64,000 nucleotides of DNA from Malania oleifera (lineage: Eukaryota; Streptophyta; Magnoliopsida; Santalales; Ximeniaceae), in NCBI RefSeq assembly GCF_029873635.1, contig NC_080425.1, positions 45,547,678 through 45,611,677 of the forward strand. The letters run 5' to 3'. The notes beneath the pieces were generated by a model. That model saw nothing but the letters and a program-made list of their open reading frames with translations. It was not told the DNA's origin and searched no databases. The position numbers were made by a program, and so were the translations under genes. Of the stretch, positions 11,450 through 20,207 are shown piece by piece. How positions within the stretch are numbered: the stretch's first letter is position 1; every line of letters starts with the position of its first letter.

Positions 11450-11730
11450 ATCAATTTCAGAATCACTCGTAAAATTAATAGAAGAACAGTCAAATTTTAT
11501 GCTCTATGTGTCCCTACTGGTGTTAGGTGAAATTTTAGATAATTTATTCGAATTATCTTGAAGCCAGAGCATCAAACATCAATGCAAATAGAAAAAAATC
11601 AATAACACAGCAACAAACAAGCATGATCAATTTTTTCAAAATTTTTAATTTTTTTAATTTTTAATTTTTTTATTTAATGAAAAATAAAAAATAATTGGAA
11701 AAACGAAAAATTTGAAATTAAAACTGGCAC

Positions 11731-11750
11731 TCCTTGGTAACGGTGCCAAA
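11731..11750 (-). promoter_or_regulatory. primer binding site, tRNA-Asp type
   Basis: The minus strand next to the right LTR reads TTTGGCACCGTTACCAAGGA. Athila elements typically use TTGGCGCCGTTGCCGGGGA, complementary to tRNA-Asp. The differences are mainly CpG or GC losses. It lies four bases inside the LTR, as expected, which confirms minus orientation. Confidence 0.8.
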
Positions 11751-11754
11751 AACT

Positions 11755-12498
11755 TGACTCACTCAAAAAATAAGCAGCTCAGAAGCTATCCCAAGTATAG
11801 AAGTTTTGTCGTCTAATATTTAGCCCAAAGGCCAGATCGTCTCCTCAAGGAATGCAGTTTAATCGCAAATTTTACGTATTTCCAATTGAAAATAAAAAGT
11901 TACTAAACTCAATTCAGATTTGGGGTTTTCTGGATTGGTTGAAATTTCTTTTAACAAATTAAAAAAACATGCAATTTCAATTCTAAAACCTAACATGTGC
12001 TGAATTAAATAACAAGAAATGGAAATCCTACGTCTAATCAGACAGGAATTGAAACATGCGTTTAAACTCCGGAATAAAAACTAACAATGACTTAACACAC
12101 AAACTTAAACATGCTAGGAGGTTTGGGTCCAGCCAACTACAGTAGCAACGGCAACCAGCTATAGTAGTCGCTGCCTCGGATTTGTGGCCTGGTGTAGCGG
12201 GAAAAGAGAGGAAAGGAGAAGGGGAAGTAAGGGAGAAGGAGGAAGCAAAGGGGAAGAGAGGATAGCAGAGGGAGAGAAGGGAAGGTTTAGAGGGGCTTGA
12301 GTGTTTCAGGAAAGGGAGGAGAAAGGGAAGAGAAGAGAAAGGAAGAAGAGAGGAGAAGAGAGAAAGGGAGAAAGAGAGAGGGTGCAGGTGTGTCTTTGAT
12401 TGAAGAAAAAAGGGATTTATAGGAAAAGGAGGGGAAGCCCTATGTGCAAGGATACCGGGACCTGGCAGCATGGCTGGGTCACGTCAAATGGTTTTATA

Positions 12499-12589
<91 letters not shown>

Positions 12590-12984
12590 TCTTTTTCTTT
12601 TCCTTTTCCTTTTCCTTCCTTCTTCTTCATTTTATTTCTTTGCGAACGAAGCCAATCTTGACCCTCCCGGAGCCCGTATCCCTCAAAGCTCGAAACACAA
12701 AAGTTTTAGATAATTTTCTCATCATTCTCCAAAATTGTGAATCATCTCGATTGGAGCTCATATGGAAAAACTATACACGAATTACGAACTGATGCCGGTT
12801 TTAGCTCTCAATAATTTTCCTACCATAAAAACATACCAAAAATTCATAAATTGTTTCATAAAACCTAGAGATTATAAATAAGACACAATGTTAGAATATT
12901 GAGAGTAATTAGGTATTTAATTAGAAGTATGCGCCTCAATGCACGAATTAAAACACCTAATTATGTAGTTTAAGCACGTAATCA
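11755..12984 (-). repeat. right (5') LTR of the Athila-like element
   Basis: LTR of 1230 bp from TGACTCACTC to GTAATCA. It matches the left LTR closely except that the block corresponding to left-LTR positions of about 1336-3654 is absent; the junction is at the sequence AACATGC near 12116. The following part (AGCCAACTACAGTAGC onward) matches 3670 onward, including an AG-rich tract and the TTA microsatellite. Confidence 0.88.
12501..12590. repeat. TTA microsatellite in right Athila LTR
   Basis: About 30 perfect TTA/ATT units. It generates poly-Tyr, poly-Leu and poly-Ile open frames in the three plus frames, none of which is a gene. Confidence 0.93.
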
Positions 12985-12989
12985 GTCAC

Positions 12990-14583
12990 ACATGGAATAC
13001 AACAAACAATTTAAATTTGCATACAATTTTAATGCTTCTAAACACAAGCATATTTGTACCGATACAACATAGTATAATTAATGCACATCAAACAGATAAA
13101 AACAATAAGCTCAGTGCCAATGAAGTGTGCTAACACTCAATTTGATGTCAATATTCAATCAAGTCCTAGAGTGCATTTTCAAACAATCTTTGAAACAATG
13201 TATCAATATTAATCAATCACAACTAGGTTTCAAAGAGTTCCAACAAGAGTATTCAAAATATCCCAAAAATGATTTTCAAAAATATTAGCTCAAGAGATAT
13301 TTGAAAAATAAGCTTGTGAAAATAACTTTAACACAATAAAAAAAACAAGCTTAATGAGTCTTGCAATAATGATGCAAAGACTCACTAGCTACAAGGTTTT
13401 CCCACACAATGATTATTAATTAAATTGGGAGAAAAACTTTGGCTAAAACTCTCAATCAAAAACAATCAATCAACTAAAATAAGGAGAGTTTTAAGCAAGT
13501 GGAATCAATGTGGGATCACTCAAGAGCACTCTTAAGAAGCTTGATTTATCAAGGGAATAACAAAGAAAGAGTGTATGGGTTTTGTATTTGAAAAATATGC
13601 ACTCAACAATTCAAAGGACTTTTAGGCTAATCCAAATGCTAATTATCATTTAATTGTGCAAATGAAGTCATATTTATAGACATTGTAAGAATTATGACTG
13701 TTGGGGACATCAGGGGGATTTTTTAGAATTGTTTAAAATGAGTTTAATAAAAATAATCCTGTTTTACCCCAATTAACCCTCTATAATTTTTTACCAATCC
13801 GAGAGTTTCGGTCAACTGAGTCATAGGTTCGGTCGACCGAATAGACATGTGAGAAAAAAAAAATAGGTGAGTTTTTCATGTTTGGGTGCCCTAAAATGAG
13901 TTTGGTTAGCTGAACAAGGTGATTTTCCAAACTGCTCGATGTTCAGTTGCCTGTTCTTAAGTTCAGTCTACTGAACTAGCCATTTCGGTCGCCCGAGGTC
14001 AAAATGATCATGGAGTTTCGGGCCCCTGAGTTGTTGGAAAAGTTAGGGTAAGATATTTGATTGGACGATAACATTATATTCTTTTTGGTTCAGTCACCCG
14101 AAGTCAAGTCAACAATTTGACTTGTCCAACGTTCAATCGACCGAGGCGTTTTCAAAGCCAAGGTTTGGTCGACCGAATCCTTTATTATTTTAGGACCTAA
14201 GTTAAAATAGTACCCTTGATTGCATAGATGATAGTGGAGACTTATTCTAAGTGTCTGTGTAAGGTCTTAGGGTCTTTCTAAGGTCTTTTTACCTAGACCC
14301 AAAAATCCGATGTCGGTTGACCCCTAAGGTCATTCAACGGTCTTGAGCTTATAAGTTCGTGCATACATGATATGCATCAATTATTATAGACCATTAGAAT
14401 TTAAAGAATATTACAGACCCAAATTAAAAATACAAATAAATTAAACACTTTGGTCTTCTTTTTCTTCAAGTCAATATGTGCCGCCATATGATTTCGCCAA
14501 TATAATCCTGTACACAAACTTAGCAAACATTAAATACTAAAGTATTTGTCATAATCAAAATGTGATATGTCCCATAAAGTCAA
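12990..14583 (-). repeat. copia LTR of element E, second part (U3 side)
   Basis: Continuation of the LTR that starts at 538, after the Athila insertion. It contains a diverged version of the long A-rich block of element B (GATATTTGAAAAATA, TCAATCAACTAAAA), then at about 13804-14180 a spaced array of GGTCGACCGAA variants as in the other copia LTRs. It ends with AAGTATTTGTCATAATCAAA and GTCCCATAAAGTCAA, equivalent to the LTR terminus of element B (GACCTATAAGGTCAACA). The terminal CA is eroded, so the end is accurate to a few bases. Confidence 0.78.
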
Positions 14584-14673
14584 AAAAATAATATTATATT
14601 ATTATTATCTACGTTTTATTTCAATTTTTACATTTTATTTTCTAAATTGCCTTATTATTGTTAATTTATTCAA

Positions 14674-15664
14674 ATGTCAAACGTAAGCAAAGTTGAATTT
14701 GTTCTCCTTGATATCAATGACAACAATTTATCATGGATTATTGATGTTGATATCCATCTAAATGTAATGAACTTGGGAAATACTTTTTTATTTATTTATG
14801 GAAATACCGCATTCCTACAAGATCATGCAAAAGTTATGATCTTCCTTCGTCATCATTTAGATGAAGAATTAAAAACTAAATACCTCACTGTTAAAGACCC
14901 ACTTATCCTATGGAAAAATTTAAAGGATAAATTTGACTACCAAAAACTGTGATTTTACCAAAAGCTCGATATAAATAGTTGCACCTAAGGTTGCAAGACT
15001 TTAAAATAGTTAGAAAATATAACTCAGCTTTGCATAAGATTAGCTCGAAGTAAAATTTATAGGGTGCAAATATTATTGATAAAGACATGCTAGAAAAAAC
15101 TTTTACTACTTTTCATCCTACTAATGTGCTCCTGTAGCAACAATATAGGAAGAAGAAATTTACTAAATTTTTTTAACTTATATCATGTCTTCTTGTTGAT
15201 GAGAAAAATAACGAGCTTTTGATGAAAAATCACCAAACTTGTCCAACTAGTACAACCCCATTCCCTAAAGTGAACACATCTCATGGTCGAGGATGAGGCC
15301 GCAGGTATGTCGTGAGTATGGTCATGGTCATGGTCAAAATAATCATTGACATCGATGTGAGGTTACAATCCCCCAAAAGAGGGATGACCCCCAGAAGAGG
15401 GATGGCCCCCAGAAGTGGGTTAATGATCAAAATCAATGACCTAGGCTGCATAAAACTGAATGTCACAGATGCGAAGAAAAAAAGGTCATTGGTAGATCTA
15501 TATCAAGCCTCTATAAAAGAAAAGGAAAAGAGTAAAGATGTTGAAACAAATTTTGCTGATAATATTTTTTTAATAGACCTTGATGTTGGACTATCCAACT
15601 TTGTTTATCTTGATATTACTGATTTCCTTGTAAATCAAGACGAAAATAATGATGTAATATTTTA
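14674..15664 (+). pseudogene. copia gag remnant
   Basis: The frame starts MSNVSKVEFVLLDINDNNLS and includes MNLGNT, DHAKVMIFLRHHLDEELKTK and YLTVKDPLILWKNLKDKFDY, the N-terminal half of a widespread plant copia Gag (UBN2/DUF4219-like). It stops at 14950, then other frames give ARYK/HLRLQDFK-like residues, an RGRG-type remnant near 15285 and a broken zinc-knuckle area (CHRCEEK near 15460). The last part reads LVDLYQASIKEKEKSKDVET and NFADNIFLIDLDVG. A threefold 18-bp repeat (AGAGGGATGACCCCCAGA) at about 15370-15421 interrupts the region. Confidence 0.82.
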
Positions 15665-17740
15665 AGATATAAAGTAAGCAATATTATGTTTGGATTTCAA
15701 TAAATAAATTATTGTATTTATTATCGCTATGATAAATTATAATAATGGGTTTTTAAAATATGTGTTGTAATGTGAATTATCTTAAATCTTTAATCGATTC
15801 TAAGATATCTATGGAAGAAGTTTGTTTAGTTAACAGTGCTACAACACACAATTATTCGAGATAAAAAATATTTCCTTTACTTGAATATATCTTGAACAAA
15901 TGTTAAAATAATATATAAATTTGATTGAAAGCTCTGAAAAAGCTAATATAAAGTTACCCAATGATATTTTATTACAAATTGATGAAACTTTATATTCCAA
16001 TAGATCTAGAAGAAATCTATTAAGTTTTAAAGATTTAGGATTCAATGGATATCACGTTGAAACTACAAATGAAGACAGTAAAGAATTCCTTTATATTACT
16101 TCTATTGTTTCTGGGAAGAAACAAATTTTAGAAAATAAAAAATTGTCAACTTAATCTTCTAGATTATATTATACAAAGATTAAAGCAGTTGAATCATATA
16201 ATGTCTTGCACCAGAAGTGCAATGACCCAAAGTTATTTACACTTTAGCATTATCATCTTGGACATCTTGGAGATGTAATGATGCAAATAATCATTGAGAA
16301 TTTGCATGGTCATCCATTAAAAACCAGAAGATTCTTTTATCAAGTGATTTCATGCGTATTGTTACTCTGAAGGGAAATTAATTGTCAAACCATCTATTTC
16401 AAAAGTAAGTCTTGAATCTCCCAATTTCTTACAAAGAATTCATGGTGACATATGCGAACCAATACATCCACCATATGGACAATTAAGATATTTCATGGTC
16501 TTAATTGATGCATCTACTCTGGTCACATGTTTCTATACTTTCTACCCATAATATTGCATTTTCTAGACTTCTTTCTCAATTGATTAGATTACGAGCTTAT
16601 TTTCCCGATTATCCAATTAAATCAATTCATTTGGATAATGTTAGTGAATTTATATCCTAAACCTTTGATAGCTATTACATATAACTTGGAATATATGTTG
16701 AACATCTCGTTGCTCATACCTATACACAAAATAGTTTAGTTGAATATTTTATTAAAAAACTTCAACTCATTGCTAGACCTATGATTATGAGAACCAAATT
16801 GTCTTTATCTGTTTGGGGACATACTATTCTTCATGTTGCATGTTTAGTTCGTATAAGGCCAATTGCTTACAATAATCTTTCACCCATGCAATAAGTTTTT
16901 AGGCAATAATATGATATTTTTTATTTAAGAACTTTTGATTGTGCAATATATGTTCCTATTGCCCCTCCTTAAAGAACTAAAATTGGTTCTCAACGTAAGC
17001 TTTGCTTTGTATCTATGTTTGTTTTGATTCTCCTTCTATTATTAGATATCTTGAACCTTTAACAAGTGATTTGTTTAAAACATGTTTTCAAAATTGTCAT
17101 ATTGATGAAGCAGTATTCCTTATATTAAATCATATGGAATGCCATGAGTTTATCTCATTTAGATTCTCGCATGAATCAAAGTGAACTTGAATTTCACAAT
17201 ATTATAAATTTGCAAGGGGTTACAAATCAATTACTAGATTCTTTTGCAAATACCAAGGTCATATAAAAATCTCATATACTTGTTGCAAATATTCGAGCAC
17301 ACATTGATGTCCTTGATGGACAACAACTGACTAATGAACCTAAATCGCAATTTCAACGTGGAAGGCCTATTGGTGCAAAAGATAAAACTCCCAGAAGGAG
17401 AAAATTGAAATCTGTAAACACTCCAGAAAAGGTTACAGAGGTGGATACTCCATCTGACATTCACAAACTCATTTCTCCTGAAAATGAAATCCATATTATG
17501 GAACCTCTTGAAGAGGAATCTTCTGTAGAAAAAACTCTTGAAGAGACATCCCTTGAAAATGAACAGGTACCTGAAAATAATAATGAGATCTCAATTCATT
17601 ACACATGAGAAATGTGGGATAGAAAGTAATAAATACAAAGTGATTGGCCAAAAATGGATTATGAACCTAAATCTGTTAATGAATGTCAATATAAAAGTGA
17701 TTGGCCAAAATGGAAAGAGGCTGTCACATCATAACTAAAT
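15665..17740 (+). pseudogene. copia protease and integrase remnant
   Basis: Near 15815 the frame gives EEVCLVNSATTH, where functional relatives have the protease motif VDSATTH, so the catalytic Asp is Asn here. It continues with SRRNLLSFKDLGFNGYHVET and YITSIVSGKKQI (15921-16154), LWHYHLGHLGDVMMQIIIEN with the integrase HHCC zinc-finger start (16240), and HGDICEPIHPPYGQLRYF with MVLIDAST of the DDE core (about 16440-16520). Stops and frameshifts are frequent. The tail (17300-17620) resembles the RGRPIGAKDKTPRRRK linker of this family. Confidence 0.8.
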
Positions 17741-19270
17741 TCTCTATCAAAAAGAGAAGTTTTTTGACATGTAGTCTAGACACTAGAAGATATCCAACCC
17801 ATTGGATACAAATAAGTATTTGTATGCAATCGAAATGAAAATAATGAAACTACTCAATACAAAGCAACGCGTGTGGCACAAGATTTCTCGCAGAAACCCA
17901 AAATTGATTATGAGGAGACATATTATCACTTTCGGATTCTTAATTGGACTAGTAGTCGCTAAAGGATTGAGCATGTGTCTTATGGATGTAGTAACAACAT
18001 ACCTATATGGATCGTTGGATAATGAAATCTATATGAAAATTCATGAAGGATCTAAATTTCCTGAAACAAAACTCAGAAATTTATATTCTATTAAACTTCA
18101 ACATTCTTTATATGGATTAAAGCAATTTGGATGCATGTGGTACAATTGATTAAGTGAATACCTTGTGAAAGAATGATTCATAAATGATCCAATTTGTCTA
18201 TGCATTTTTATTAAAAGATCAAAATCAAAATTTTCTATAATTGTTGTTTATGTTGATGATTTGAATTTAGTTGGGGCTCTTGAAAAGCTCACTAAAGCTG
18301 CAAATTATTTAATGGTGTAATTTGAAATGAAAGATTTAGGAAAGACAAAATGTTGTTTTGGCCTATATATTGAATATGTAAATTGCGGAATTATTGTTCA
18401 TTAATCTAAATATACCAAAAAGATATTAAGACAATTCTATATAGACAAAGTTCATCCTTCGGGATTTCCAATGATGGTGTGATCACTTGATGTTAGGAAG
18501 GGTCCATTTCGATCTCATGATGAAAGGGAGGAATTACTTGGTCCTGAAGTACCATATTTAAGTGCTATCGGCTCTTTGATATATCTAGCTATTTGTACAA
18601 GACTCGACATTGCATTTTTTGTAAATCTACTAGCAAGATATAGCTCTACTCATACTTGTCAATACTGGAATGGAATTAAGCACATTCTACACTATTTTAG
18701 AGTTGCATCTGATATGAGTCTATTATACTCATTTGATTCCAAATCTCAACCCGTAGAATATGCAGATGATGAATATCTATCTAATCCTCATAATGATAAA
18801 TCTCAAATTGGATATGTATCTTTTTATGGAAAAATTGTTATATCTTGAAAATCAGTAAAGCAGATTATTACAGCAACATCCTTCAATCATTCTGAAATAC
18901 TAACTATCCATAAAGCTAGTAGAGAATGTGTGTGACTCAGATCAATGATTTATTATATCCAAGAAAATTATAGTCTTCAATCAATCAAGGATATTCCAAT
19001 AGTTTTATATGAAGACAACACTGCATGTATAGCTCAACTAAGAGGAGGATACATAAAGTGTGATAGAACAAATCATATCTCTCCAAAATTCTTCTATACA
19101 CATGAACTTTAGAAAAATAGTGATATAAATGTTCAGCAAATCCGAACAAGTGATAATCTAATAGATTTGTTCACCAAAACTTTACCTACTACAACATTCA
19201 AGAAATTGGTTCATCTCATTAGAATGAGACATCTTAAAAATCTTAACAGAATGAGTTTATATATGAGTGA
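17741..19270 (+). pseudogene. copia reverse transcriptase and RNase H remnant
   Basis: RT motifs are MCLMDVVTTYLYGSLDNEIY, IKLQHSLYGLKQFGCMWYN, VVYVDDLNLVGALE (catalytic YVDD retained) and FEMKDLGKTKCCFGLYIE. Downstream are YLSAIGSLIYLAICTRLDIA and, after several stops, RNase H residues VLYEDNTACIAQLRGGYIKC, HISPKFFYTHEL and DLFTKTLPTTTFKKLVHLI. More than six in-frame stops make it non-coding. Confidence 0.85.
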
Positions 19271-19284
19271 CATCCAAGGAAGAG

Positions 19285-19660
19285 TGTTATGAAAACCATA
19301 AGGGTGTAATGGTTTTCACCCCTTTGTTTTTCCAGTTCAATAAATGCTTTGTTATCCTTATTACCCTATAAAAGGGCATCATCTCCCTCTCATTTGTAAT
19401 ACACACATTGTATGCTCGTATATTCATTTGCATGCTTGTAGTAAGTAGATATATAGAAAGAAGAGGAGAGATAAAAAAAACAAAAGAAGATATTTTGTAT
19501 AAGACCAGTTCCAAATCATCTTGTAATTATTCCTGAAATAGTTAACTTTTTTATCCCATCCACAATGGAATAGGCATAGCCGAAGCACATAAATCTTTGT
19601 TTCATCTCTATTTAATTTCCTATTTATTTTATATATATATATCTTTTAAGTAGTTGGAAA
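19285..19660 (+). repeat. 3' LTR of the decayed copia element
   Basis: It follows a purine-rich tract (CCAAGGAAGAG at 19273-19284) and starts TGTTATGAAAACC. It contains a TATA-like CCCTATAAAAGG near 19365 and, near 19575, GCATAGCCGAAGCACATAAATCTTTG, which resembles the U5 of many plant copia LTRs (GCCGAACCACGTAAATC). The right boundary is uncertain because the 5' LTR is missing; I place it at about 19620-19660. Confidence 0.55.
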
Positions 19661-19944
19661 AGATAAGTATTTTTTATGTTCCATACTGAAAAATGAAGTT
19701 TTAACCGTAATAGAATAAATTTTCATATGCTCCAAACAGAGAGTTTGCCATGGACTCCAAGGACTAACCCCTATTTTGCATTACTTTAGAGTCACTTATT
19801 TTGTTTTTATTTCTTATGTTAGCATTTGTTGGAAAACCTTCCTGAACAACTTCTCAATTTTGGGTAATCCCCGCCGGGCGCGAGGTACCACCAATGCACC
19901 CACCGCCTTCCAAATAATGACCCAACCGCCTTGCTTTGCTTCAG

Positions 19945-19955
19945 TAGCCGTTAGT
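19945..19955 (-). promoter_or_regulatory. MSA-like mitotic element, copy 1
   Basis: TAGCCGTTAGT, the reverse complement of ACTAACGGCTA. The plant mitosis-specific activator bound by three-repeat MYB proteins has consensus TCYAACGGYYA with core AACGG; this site matches at 10 of 11 positions. It lies about 260 bp upstream of the coding start of a B-type cyclin, the gene class for which MSA elements were defined. Confidence 0.65.
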
Positions 19956-19983
19956 GTTTCAATATGGAAAGTTTCTGTAGATA

Positions 19984-19994
19984 AATAGCCGCTA
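19984..19994 (-). promoter_or_regulatory. MSA-like element, degenerate copy 2
   Basis: TAGCCGCTAGG shares the TAGCCG half with the neighbouring copies but has C in place of T in the CCGTT core. It is probably a mutated or weak copy; the triplicate TAGCCG spacing (39 and 20 bp) suggests local repetition. Confidence 0.4.
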
Positions 19995-20003
19995 GGGTTT
20001 CAT

Positions 20004-20014
20004 TAGCCGTTTGT
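20004..20014 (-). promoter_or_regulatory. MSA-like mitotic element, copy 3
   Basis: TAGCCGTTTGT contains the exact core CCGTT (AACGG on the minus strand) and matches the MSA consensus at 9 of 11 positions. It is about 200 bp upstream of the coding start. Confidence 0.55.
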
Positions 20015-20207
20015 TAGTGTTCTTTCTCCGTCCCAAACTCATCACTTCAATTCGATTCCTCTCCTTTTCTTCTCCTCTCCGATGCTCTACCTCCATTCAC
20101 TTATAATATTTACTTGGGGAGGGTTAGTTTGGGTTGCTGTTCTTCTAGATATGTTTTCTGCCGAGTTTGATAATAATTCTTCGGAAAATTCTCCGGCCCC
20201 AAGAAAA

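Larger units (their letters stand above)
977..12984 (-). mobile_element. Athila-like Ty3/gypsy retrotransposon, internally deleted
   Basis: This is an LTR element in minus orientation inserted into the copia LTR of element E. The terminal TGACTCACTC (977) and GTAATCA (12984) are flanked by 5-bp target duplications GTCAT (972-976) and GTCAC (12985-12989), one mismatch. Both LTRs share long blocks (977-1335 with 11755-12116, and 3655-4505 with 12120-12984). The primer site beside the right LTR is tRNA-Asp type, as in Athila/Tat elements. Gag and protease remnants with Athila hallmarks (ITLRRGKEV, PYPQRLT, SVNLLPFSIY) run right to left. Reverse transcriptase, RNase H and the integrase core are missing. 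Two solo LTRs of another family are nested inside. Confidence 0.85.
14584..19660 (+). mobile_element. decayed Ty1/copia element (short-LTR type)
   Basis: A plus-strand copia element with gag, protease, integrase, reverse transcriptase and RNase H remnants in normal order and a 3' LTR. No 5' LTR or primer site is recognisable: its left end meets the copia LTR of element E, so the 5' part was probably lost or displaced. Many stops and frameshifts throughout mark it as old. It ends less than 500 bp upstream of the cyclin gene's first exon. Confidence 0.82.
19661..20150 (+). promoter_or_regulatory. upstream region and 5' leader of the cyclin gene
   Basis: About 490 bp between the copia 3' LTR and the first exon. 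It is more GC-rich than its surroundings near 19860-20030 and contains three MSA-like sites (separate entries), a TATA-like GATAAATAG at 19979-19987, and pyrimidine-rich leader sequence (TTCTCCTCTCC, about 20057-20075). The transcription start cannot be placed from sequence alone. Confidence 0.5.

Noticed and set aside
12400-12792. Poly-Tyr, poly-Leu and poly-Ile open frames
   Set aside because: They are translations of the TTA microsatellite in the Athila LTR, all three frames being open across it. The same applies at 3941-4234.
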